Assembly (NCBI RefSeq): GCF_000281065.1
Contig: NZ_AKKK01000022.1
Coordinates: forward strand, 1 to 64,000
Length of the DNA: 64,000 nucleotides
Reading direction: 5' to 3'
DNA from: Arthrobacter sp. M2012083
Lineage (GTDB): Bacteria > Actinomycetota > Actinomycetes > Actinomycetales > Micrococcaceae
Shown piece after piece: positions 16,838-23,584 of the stretch. The notes below the pieces were generated by a model. It ran no database searches and was not told where the DNA came from. It saw only the letters and a program-made list of their open reading frames with translations. Every line of letters begins with the position of its first letter. The stretch's first letter is position 1. A program made the position numbers and the translations under genes.

Positions 16838-17367
16838 TCCGAAACCTGATCCTGCTGCTTGGCTCCAGCCAGTTCGGCTGCACGCTCCACGGATTCCAAA
16901 ATCATCTCGTAGCCCGTACACCGGCAGGTGTTCGAACTGACCCACTCGCGGATCTGTTCCCGCTCCGGTTGTGGATTCTGCCGCAGCAGCGCCGTGGTCA
17001 ACATCAGCATGCCGGATGTGCAGAAGCCGCATTGGAAGCCGCCACATTCCCTGAATGCCTGCTGCTGGGCACTCAACGTACCGTCTTGGGCCGCCAAGCC
17101 CTCAACCGTTTCAACACGAGCGCCGTCAACGTCGAAGGCAAACGTGGAACACGCAGCTACAGGAAGGTCGTCAACCAAAACAGTGCAGGCACCGCAAACA
17201 CTGCGTTCACACGACGCGCGCACCCCTTGTTTACCGCAGCTGTTGCGCAGCAAGTCCAGGACCGTGGCACTCGTAGGGACACAATGCCGCTCCGGGCTTC
17301 CGTTCAACTCGAATTCAACATTGTGGGTGAGTGTTTCCTCGTTTGATTCCGGTGATTCAAGGCTCAT
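16834..17367 (-). CDS. molybdenum hydroxylase, [2Fe-2S] small subunit
   Basis: A 177-residue two-cluster iron-sulfur subunit. The plant-type cluster has C-x4-C-x2-C (SCERSVCGAC) with the distal Cys in VAACS, and the second, helical cluster has CGFC and CRC motifs (FQCGFCTSGM, NTCRCTGYE). It passes electrons from the molybdenum centre to the FAD subunit. The ATG at 17367 follows AAGGAAAGGA. It is 6 bp downstream of the FAD subunit gene and overlaps the large-subunit gene by 4 bp. Confidence 0.94.
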   Translation of the reverse strand: MSLESPESNEETLTHNVEFELNGSPERHCVPTSATVLDLLRNSCGKQGVRASCERSVCGACTVLVDDLPVAACSTFAFDVDGARVETVEGLAAQDGTLSAQQQAFRECGGFQCGFCTSGMLMLTTALLRQNPQPEREQIREWVSSNTCRCTGYEMILESVERAAELAGAKQQDQVSE

Positions 17368-17373
17368 GGCCGA

Positions 17374-18261
17374 CTATCCTTTCCTTTGGTTACCGGTGGC
17401 TTCGGCAAGAAGACGGCCGCAAAGAACGCCCACCAGGTGTCGGCGGTAGTCGATGGACCCCGCGTAGTCGCCCGCCTCGTCCGGAAGCTGAGCCGCCAGA
17501 ACCTGGCCCACAGAGACCGGGTCGAGTTCGGTGATGTCAGTCGCCTCGGCAGCATGTGAGAGGACAAAAGGCTGCCGGTATTCACTGCCACAGACGGCAG
17601 AAACGGTGAGCCCGGCCACCGGGTTCTTTCGTACCGCGAGGGACACGGTGCTCACCGGGCGCATTGACCGCTCGTAGCCGAACCACAACAGGGACGCAGT
17701 GTCGACGGTGACGGCGGTGAGAATACCTACGTTGCCAAGGCTGCGGTCCCACAGTGAGTCCCGCTCCCATAGTGACGAGACGGGCAGGGCTGTAATGTCA
17801 CCGCCATGAAATTGCATCTGCCCACCCAAGGCCGACAGAATGACAGGCATTTCGTATCGATATCGACGTGAAAGGAGATTGCCCCCGAGGGTGCCGCGAT
17901 AGCGGATCCGAACTGTGGCAATTGATCCCCAAGCTGCAGCCAGGGCAGGGACGGTGGATACTATTTCCGGGCTTCTGCTGCCTTCAGCGTGGCTCACCCC
18001 GGAGCCAATGCTCAGAACCCCGGAATTATTCGAAATTGCCCGCAGCTCCGTGATTCGTTGCACGGAAACCAAAACCTCCGGCTCCAATCCCTCACGAAAT
18101 TGGGCCACCAGATCCGAACAACCCGCCGCAATCACAGCTTCCGGATGCTGCCGGGTTAGAGCCACAGCTTCTCCGAGCGAAGTAGGCCGATGCAATATAA
18201 ATGGTGGAAGGGCGGACTGGCTCTGGGCTATCAGCCCAGCCCCTAATTTCTGGCCTCGCAT
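17374..18261 (-). CDS. molybdenum hydroxylase, FAD-binding subunit
   Basis: A 295-residue CoxM-type FAD subunit. The N-terminal FAD loop reads AAGCSDLVAQ, a variant of the usual AGGTDL, and the second loop reads RYRGTLGGNLLSR, followed by a CoxM-like C-terminal domain. The acidic residues usually following the GGN loop are replaced by Arg-rich sequence (SRRYRYEMP), an oddity that might affect FAD or the electron acceptor. It is the first gene of the hydroxylase cassette; the ATG at 18261 follows GAAGG. Confidence 0.85.
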   Translation of the reverse strand: MRGQKLGAGLIAQSQSALPPFILHRPTSLGEAVALTRQHPEAVIAAGCSDLVAQFREGLEPEVLVSVQRITELRAISNNSGVLSIGSGVSHAEGSRSPEIVSTVPALAAAWGSIATVRIRYRGTLGGNLLSRRYRYEMPVILSALGGQMQFHGGDITALPVSSLWERDSLWDRSLGNVGILTAVTVDTASLLWFGYERSMRPVSTVSLAVRKNPVAGLTVSAVCGSEYRQPFVLSHAAEATDITELDPVSVGQVLAAQLPDEAGDYAGSIDYRRHLVGVLCGRLLAEATGNQRKG

Positions 18262-18347
18262 TGGTCAGCCTTCTTTCGCTTTCGCCCGGTAGGGGCTTTC
18301 TGCCGCGGCACCCTTGCCCGGCAAAACCTTGAGATTCATGACAACCA

Positions 18348-18376
18348 GCCGGGCGACCCGCAACAGGCCGCCCGGC
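18348..18376. repeat. inverted repeat between dioxygenase and hydroxylase genes
   Basis: GCCGGGCG (18348-18355) pairs with CGCCCGGC (18369-18376) around a 13-nt loop. There is no U-run on either side, so it may be a processing or attenuation hairpin rather than a terminator. Confidence 0.4.
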
Positions 18377-18392
18377 AAGGTTCCAGCACGCA

Positions 18393-19247
18393 CTATGCCG
18401 GGCGGTCGCCCTTCAAGGTGACCCGGTGCATCAGCCGGTAGTGCGGGTGATAGTCCCCCACTGCATAGTGTTGGGTGGATCGGTTATCCCAGATCACCAG
18501 GGAGTTCGGTTCCCAACGGAAACGAACCTGGTATTCCGGGGTCCTGGCGAGGTCGGTGAGCATGTTTCTCAGCGAGTCCCCCAGCTGGGTGGAAATACCC
18601 GTAAGCCGGGTGGTGAACAACGCATTGACGTAGACAAGCTTGCGGCCGGTTTCCGGATGCTTACGCACAACAGGGTGCGTCATGGGTGGATACTTCCGCC
18701 GGGTATCCTCGTAGCGCGCGTCGCCGTCGGGACCCTGGCGGACAACTCCGGTGAGTTCCTTTTCCCAGTCGTGCACTCCCTCAAGACCGTCAATGACGCT
18801 TTTCACGTTCTCTGGCAGAGCGTCATACGCGGCGGTCATACTCGCCCAGAGCGTATCCCCGCCGCACGGCGGAATTTCCTGGGCGTGAAGGCATGTAGCG
18901 GAATTCGGTGTCGCCTGCCACGTCAAGTCCGAGTGCCAGACGTCTGTCCCCGCAGCCCGGCCACGCGACTCCAGCACCTCAATGTGCGGATAGTCGGGGA
19001 GGGAGGGGAAGAACGCACTTACTTCCTGGGGGTCGCCGAAAACCTTGGCGAATTCGATTTGATCATCCGGCGTGATGTGCTGATCGCGGAGAAAGAGTAC
19101 TTGGTGCTCGAGGAAAGCTTCCCGTAGTTCCGTCCGGCATTCCGGGGTGATCTCTTCACGTAGATCCAGTCCATGGATGTACGCCCCGATAGTGGGTGTT
19201 GCTCGTTCCAGCGTGAATGTTTTGAACTGTTGATCGTTGCCGCTCAT
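18393..19247 (-). CDS. TauD/TfdA family Fe(II)/2-oxoglutarate dioxygenase
   Basis: A 284-residue non-heme iron dioxygenase. The iron site is H-x-D (VWHSDLTW) plus a distal His (NRSTQHYAVGD), with the 2-oxoglutarate Arg in RLMHRVTL. Family members cleave taurine or other sulfonates, phenoxyacetates and sulfate esters by hydroxylating next to a heteroatom. In this cluster it may start the pathway by removing a side group from the imported compound. The ATG at 19247 follows AAGGAAGGA. It sits 100 bp downstream of the importer gene. Confidence 0.9.
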   Translation of the reverse strand: MSGNDQQFKTFTLERATPTIGAYIHGLDLREEITPECRTELREAFLEHQVLFLRDQHITPDDQIEFAKVFGDPQEVSAFFPSLPDYPHIEVLESRGRAAGTDVWHSDLTWQATPNSATCLHAQEIPPCGGDTLWASMTAAYDALPENVKSVIDGLEGVHDWEKELTGVVRQGPDGDARYEDTRRKYPPMTHPVVRKHPETGRKLVYVNALFTTRLTGISTQLGDSLRNMLTDLARTPEYQVRFRWEPNSLVIWDNRSTQHYAVGDYHPHYRLMHRVTLKGDRPA

Positions 19248-19347
19248 GGTAGTTCCTTCCTTTGGTGGCGTTTGATATGGCGCCCGTCTCTGTCATCGGT
19301 GACAGATCAAGACGAGCCGTTCCTGCTGAGGAGTGCTTTGTGTCAAC

Positions 19348-20703
19348 TCACTCCGAATAGGTGGATGCGGGGACCTCATCAACCCCGGTCGCATCGTTGC
19401 GTCTCCCAACCCGCAATGCCTTCTTTCGTATGACCCGTCCGAGCAAAACAGCGCACGTGATGGACACCGTTCCGGCGACGAAGACGTAAAGCGAGGTTGA
19501 GACAGACGCATTTGTCGCAGCAAAGAGGGCACCGGCAATAAGAGGTGCAATTGCGCTGCCGAAGAGATTGCCGAGAGTAGTAGCCAAGGACAACCCGCTA
19601 TAGCGGACCTTCGCGTCAAAGGCGGTGGAGAAGTATGCCGGCGAGAGTGCCCATGGGATGTATACGGCCACCGTTGCCGCAACGTAGCACACGGCGATGA
19701 GGCCATAAGTGCCCCCATCAAGGGCAAAGTACAGGGGGAAAGCAACGATGACGATGAGTGCAAGGCCCCACAAGTACACCCGTTGCCCGCCGAATTTGTC
19801 TGAGAGCGCACCGGCGATCGGGGTAACTACAAAGCCAATCGTGGAGGTGACGATCACCAGGACCAACATCGCCGTCGAATCCAGGTCTCCGGACTTCCCT
19901 GCGTAAACAAAGTTGTACACGGTGATCAGGTAGAAGAAGATTCCCGGTGCCAGACTGGCGCCGGCTACCAGGAACACTTGCTTGGGGTGTGTCCGGAGCA
20001 CCTCGACTATAGGCAGACGCACAACGCCGTGGTCAGCCTTGACGCGATCGAACTCCGGGCTTTCCGCGACCTTCACACGAATAATAAGGCCAGTGATAAC
20101 CAGTATCGCGCTGAGCAGGAACGGGACCCTCCAGCCCCAGGCCATGAAGGCGTCCTCCGCCATAGACTCCAGGGGTATGTATAAGGTCATGGCCAGGATC
20201 AGCCCGACTGCAACGCCTGCTTGCGGCCAGCTACCGAAATAGCCTCGTTTGCCTTCGGGGGAATGTTCGGTAGCCATCAGCACGGCGCCACCCCACTCTC
20301 CCCCGAGTGCGAATCCTTGGGTCAGCCGCAGTATGACCAGCAGAATCGGGGCGAACACGCCAATCGAGTCGTATGTGGGCAGTAGTCCAATAGCTACAGT
20401 GGCAATGCCCATGATCAAAATGGTGAGGACCATCATCGGCTTCCGGCCTGCCCTGTCACCGAAGTGGCCGAAGACGATGGCCCCGATAGGACGGGCGACG
20501 AAGCCGGCCGCGAAGGTCGAGAATGCAAGCAGGGTCCCGGTTGTCGGGTCGAAGCCAGGGAAGAAAAGGTGGTGAAAAACGAGCACCGCTGCGGTGCTGT
20601 AGATAAAGAAGTCGTACCACTCGATAGTCGTGCCGATGAGGCTCGCGAAGGCGACCTTCCTCGGAGAACTCGCGCCCGATGGTTGTGCGACCACTGCACT
20701 CAT
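19348..20703 (-). CDS. MFS transporter, metabolite:H+ symporter (MHS) family
   Basis: A 451-residue membrane protein with about 12 hydrophobic helices. The MHS signatures are clear: TIEWYDFFIY near residue 28, GHFGDRAGRKPMM between helices 2 and 3, and GGEWGGAVLMATEHSP after helix 4. Relatives import organic acids, betaines or aromatic acids with protons. The ATG at 20703 follows GGAGG. Its promoter carries operator-like site 2. As first gene of the minus-strand run it probably imports the island's substrate. Confidence 0.93.
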   Translation of the reverse strand: MSAVVAQPSGASSPRKVAFASLIGTTIEWYDFFIYSTAAVLVFHHLFFPGFDPTTGTLLAFSTFAAGFVARPIGAIVFGHFGDRAGRKPMMVLTILIMGIATVAIGLLPTYDSIGVFAPILLVILRLTQGFALGGEWGGAVLMATEHSPEGKRGYFGSWPQAGVAVGLILAMTLYIPLESMAEDAFMAWGWRVPFLLSAILVITGLIIRVKVAESPEFDRVKADHGVVRLPIVEVLRTHPKQVFLVAGASLAPGIFFYLITVYNFVYAGKSGDLDSTAMLVLVIVTSTIGFVVTPIAGALSDKFGGQRVYLWGLALIVIVAFPLYFALDGGTYGLIAVCYVAATVAVYIPWALSPAYFSTAFDAKVRYSGLSLATTLGNLFGSAIAPLIAGALFAATNASVSTSLYVFVAGTVSITCAVLLGRVIRKKALRVGRRNDATGVDEVPASTYSE

Positions 20704-20783
20704 ATTGTGCCTCCAGGTAATTTTGCGAACAGTCGGCCCCGCTATGCGTGGACCCTGGTGATCAGGGCTGCCTAAGGCACCTG

Positions 20784-20796
20784 TCTCAGAATGAGA
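20784..20796. repeat. short palindrome in the importer leader
   Basis: TCTCA-GAA-TGAGA, a 5-bp perfect inverted repeat, carries the TGAGAT half-site seen in sites 1 and 2. It lies between the -10 at 20835-20830 and the start codon and could be a secondary operator. Confidence 0.35.
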
Positions 20797-20828
20797 TGTG
20801 AAGTGATGCAGATTACTTCAGTAGTCAT

Positions 20829-20858
20829 TATCTTATGACTGAGATGCTTTGTGCGCAA
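20829..20858 (-). promoter_or_regulatory. importer promoter with operator-like site 2
   Basis: On the minus strand TTGCGC (20858-20853) and TAAGAT (20835-20830) are separated by 17 bp. The dyad CATCTCAGTCATAAGATA (20846-20829) covers the end of the spacer and the -10, exactly as site 1 does at marR. Leader length to the ATG at 20703 is about 127 nt. Confidence 0.6.
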
Positions 20859-20926
20859 GATCTCATTTCTCATGGAATGCTGCCGGAAAATTCAGCCAGA
20901 CAGTGGACTCGAGGACGCGCGGCCCC

Positions 20927-22126
20927 TCACTGGGTCGTGGGAGCTATGAGGCCTCTGGCAATCTGTTCAAGAATTTCCTGGATGCCACGGATGTCCCGGA
21001 GGAACGGGGTGCGGACAACGCTGCTGACCACATGCAACGCTGCTTTCACCCGGGTCCTCACCACTTCCTGATCCGCGCCGGGGTAAACGTCCTGGACCAG
21101 CGAGGCGACATCGGTGATGTAGTCACCCTGGGCCTCCATCAAGTTCCGCAACTCCCGCTCGGGAAGGTGCGGACGTTCAGACACTGCCAATTGCAGGAAT
21201 TCCGGGCTTCCCAGTGAGAAGGCAATGTATGTGGAAAGGATGCGCTCCAGTGCCTCGGCTGCATCAGCGGCTTCAGCGAGGGCCCGCGACATGTCCATCC
21301 ACCGTACTTCTTTGGCGCGATGCAGTGCAGCGGCAAGCATTTCCGCCTTGCTGTCGAAATGGCGGTAAATGCTGGGACCTGCGACTCCAACTTCGGCGCC
21401 GATGTCGTCCAGACTGACGGCGTCAAAGCCTTTCGCCGCGAACTGTCGGATTGAGGCTGCCAGCAACGCCTCACGGCGGGTGCGCGGCAAGTCAATAGCC
21501 GCGCTACGGTGATTCGTCGCCGTTTCAATCGGGGGCATTGGCATGACCAGTACTGTGCGGGCGAGCGTGGTCAGCTGGGATTCTTCGTCCGCACGCGAAA
21601 GCCGATTTGGGTCCAACGACACGCTGATCATCGCTGCAAACATGGCCCACGCCCGCAAGTCGGCCTCGGAAGCGGGCAGCGCGGGGCTGCCGGACTGCAG
21701 TTTGCTGCTGATGGCGAACTTGATACCACTGGCAATATCGAAGCGGGTTGCAGGCGGGAGATGGCGGGATTCACGCTCCCACAGCACGCCGTTCTCCCTA
21801 TGCACCAGAATTGCGCGGCCCAGCGACGTGATCAACTGATCGAGGTCGCCGTCGGGCGTCTGGGTGATGCTATCCAAAACAGGCTGGAGGCTGGCCACCA
21901 CTGCCTCGCGAAGAAGCTCACCCTTGCCCGGGAAATGTCTATAGAGGGCGGACGGCTGCACTGCCATCGCCTTGGCCACGTCGGTCATGCTGACTTGGGG
22001 GTATCCCTTCTGCGCGAAGAGGTCACCTGCCGCAGCAAGTATCAAGGCGCGCCGGTTCCGCGGCCTAGTGCCGCGTTCCGGGGCGGTGGTGGACTTATTC
22101 ATGTTCTCAAGATTAGTCGCATTCAC
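20927..22126 (-). CDS. tandem (double) TetR-family regulator
   Basis: A 399-residue protein with two complete TetR-like units. The first HTH spans about residues 24-70 (ILAAAGDLFAQKGY, then MTDVAKAMAVQPSALYRHFPGKGELL). The second spans about 205-250 (ALLAASIRQFAAKGFDAVSL, then DIGAEVGVAGPSIYRHFDSKAEML). Each is followed by a helical ligand/dimer domain. One chain may thus act like a TetR dimer. Starts at 22126 and 22102 are both possible, and neither has a strong Shine-Dalgarno. It is divergent from the ABC operon, its likely target, and a 12-bp perfect palindrome lies at its start. Confidence 0.88.
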   Translation of the reverse strand: MNATNLENMNKSTTAPERGTRPRNRRALILAAAGDLFAQKGYPQVSMTDVAKAMAVQPSALYRHFPGKGELLREAVVASLQPVLDSITQTPDGDLDQLITSLGRAILVHRENGVLWERESRHLPPATRFDIASGIKFAISSKLQSGSPALPASEADLRAWAMFAAMISVSLDPNRLSRADEESQLTTLARTVLVMPMPPIETATNHRSAAIDLPRTRREALLAASIRQFAAKGFDAVSLDDIGAEVGVAGPSIYRHFDSKAEMLAAALHRAKEVRWMDMSRALAEAADAAEALERILSTYIAFSLGSPEFLQLAVSERPHLPERELRNLMEAQGDYITDVASLVQDVYPGADQEVVRTRVKAALHVVSSVVRTPFLRDIRGIQEILEQIARGLIAPTTQ

Positions 22127-22127
22127 T

Positions 22128-22139
22128 TATTGCGCAATA
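22128..22139. promoter_or_regulatory. putative TetR operator
   Basis: A 12-bp perfect palindrome, TATTGCGCAATA, immediately upstream of the TetR start in the divergent region. Its position suits autoregulation and control of the ABC operon. Confidence 0.5.
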
Positions 22140-22263
22140 GCCCGCTACGTGCCAAAGTTTAAGAACAACCCGCGGATCACTGAACTTCACTTACAAACAG
22201 GCCAGTCGACGCGAGATAGTGATGCCTCACTGCGGCGGACCCGTGAAGGTTCCCGCAACACAA

Positions 22264-22295
22264 GCATCGGCCAGGAGTACCTCGGCGGCCGATGC
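22264..22295 (+). repeat. leader hairpin of the ABC operon
   Basis: GCATCGGCC (22264-22272) pairs perfectly with GGCCGATGC (22287-22295), 14-nt loop, about 180 nt before the lipoprotein start. There is no U-run, so an RNA structure or protein site is more likely than a terminator. Confidence 0.45.
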
Positions 22296-22477
22296 TGATT
22301 CACTTACGGGACGCCATGGTGGCTCGTAGACCCAGAGAAACAACGCAAGAACGAGACACCCCGATGGACGAGATTTCCTGGGCGCTTGCGGCGCCCCTTC
22401 CGCGAGTTTCCCATCCACTCGATAACCCAAAGCACCGTCCCAACCCAAAGTTCAGTGCCGTGACAAAGGAGTCCCAC

Positions 22478-23584
22478 ATGAAACGACGTGCAATAGTCGC
22501 TGTTGCTGCACTTTGCGGCTTCGCAGCTCTGACAGGCTGCAGCACCGGGAATGACGCCCCCAACGCCTATGCAGTTAAGACGGACATTCCGACGGCAGCA
22601 GCAATGGACCCTGCAACCCTGGACGCCGCCCGCAAGGAGGGCTCGCTTCTGGTTTACGGCGAGGCGAATGAGGCCACCATGAAACCGGTCCTCACTGCTT
22701 TCCAGAACCAGTATCCGGACATCAAGACCAGTTACATCAGCCTTGGCGGAACCGAAAGCTTCCAGCGCTACCTCAACGAGAAGGCCACTGGCGGAAAGAC
22801 CGCGGATGTCATCGTCAGCCTGCAAGGCGCGAACTTCCTCGATCTGGTCAAACGTGGTGACATCCAGGACTTCACACCACCTGCCGCCGCGCCACTGCCC
22901 GACTTCGCGAAGCTCGCCCCCGGGGTCTTCGCAATGGAACTGAACCCGGTCATGGCTCTGATCAACACCACCCTCTTGCCTGAATCCGAACAACCCGACT
23001 CCCTTGAAGCACTCGCCAAGATGTCCAGCGACCCCAAGCTCGCAGGCAGGATCGTCACGTATGACGGCACTACGGAGTTCGGCTACACGGTTAATCACGC
23101 ATACATAGCCAAGGCGGGAGAGGCCGGATGGAACGTCTTGGATCAGCTAGGCAAGAACACCAAGGTGGAAGCCAGTGCAGGGCCCATGTTCAACAAACTC
23201 CTGCAGGGCGAGTACACCATGTCCTACTTCCAGTCCGGCGCCACCCGGCCGCTCCTCACCGGCGCTACCGCGAAGGTGCTGAACTACAAGTTCTTCAAGG
23301 ACGGAACGCCCTTCATGCCCCGCGGTGCCGGAGCAACAACCGGGGGTAAGTCACCCAACGCGGCCAAGGTGTTCCTCAACTTCCTGATTGACAAGGCCGG
23401 CCAGACGGCCGGGTGTGCCGGCGGGTTCGCACCCTACCTGGACGGGGTGGACTGCCCGGTGAACCTGGCGAAGGTAACAGAGCAGTTGGGCGCGGAGAAC
23501 ATCAACATCGCCACATGGGATGAGGCCTTGGTGAACGATGCACCGGCCTTCAAGAACCGGTGGAAAGAAGCATTCGGGCGATGA
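22478..23584 (+). CDS. ABC transporter substrate-binding lipoprotein (ferric/thiamine/phosphonate type)
   Basis: A 368-residue secreted lipoprotein with signal MKRRAIVAVAALCGFAALTGC and the lipobox L-T-G-C. The mature part has the periplasmic-binding family 1 pattern of FbpA/ThiB-type proteins (EGSLLVYGEANEATMKPVL, then FQNQYPDI). Ligands in this group include Fe3+, thiamine, 2-aminoethylphosphonate and spermidine; the sequence does not decide. The ATG at 22478 follows AAAGGAG at ideal spacing; a longer frame from 22292 lacks this. It is coupled by ATGA to the permease. Confidence 0.9.
   Translation: MKRRAIVAVAALCGFAALTGCSTGNDAPNAYAVKTDIPTAAAMDPATLDAARKEGSLLVYGEANEATMKPVLTAFQNQYPDIKTSYISLGGTESFQRYLNEKATGGKTADVIVSLQGANFLDLVKRGDIQDFTPPAAAPLPDFAKLAPGVFAMELNPVMALINTTLLPESEQPDSLEALAKMSSDPKLAGRIVTYDGTTEFGYTVNHAYIAKAGEAGWNVLDQLGKNTKVEASAGPMFNKLLQGEYTMSYFQSGATRPLLTGATAKVLNYKFFKDGTPFMPRGAGATTGGKSPNAAKVFLNFLIDKAGQTAGCAGGFAPYLDGVDCPVNLAKVTEQLGAENINIATWDEALVNDAPAFKNRWKEAFGR

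Larger units (their letters stand above)
22127..22477. other. divergent intergenic region, TetR / ABC operon
   Basis: About 350 bp without a supported gene. It contains the TATTGCGCAATA palindrome (22128-22139), a distant ATCACT/AGTGAT pair (22176-22181 and 22218-22223), a 9-bp stem hairpin (22264-22295) and a small GGGCGC/GCGCCC hairpin (22380-22396). The last ~200 nt are probably the leader of the ABC transcript. I see no match to a thiamine or other riboswitch core. Confidence 0.6.

Noticed and set aside
14498..18261. Aerobic CO dehydrogenase (coxMSL)
   Set aside because: The gene order matches, but the Cys-bearing CoxL active-site loop is not seen in the large subunit, and the catabolic context points to a hydroxylase.
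18348..18376. Rho-independent terminator between the TauD-type and FAD-subunit genes
   Set aside because: Good stem but no U-run in either direction.
924..20703. Indole-3-acetate (iac/iad) degradation cluster, suggested by MarR, Rieske, reductase and SDR
   Set aside because: No IacA-like flavin oxygenase, no Rieske beta subunit, and the Mo hydroxylase, extradiol and RidA genes do not fit.
22140..22477. Thiamine or other riboswitch before the ABC operon
   Set aside because: Hairpins exist, but no known riboswitch core sequence could be found by eye.
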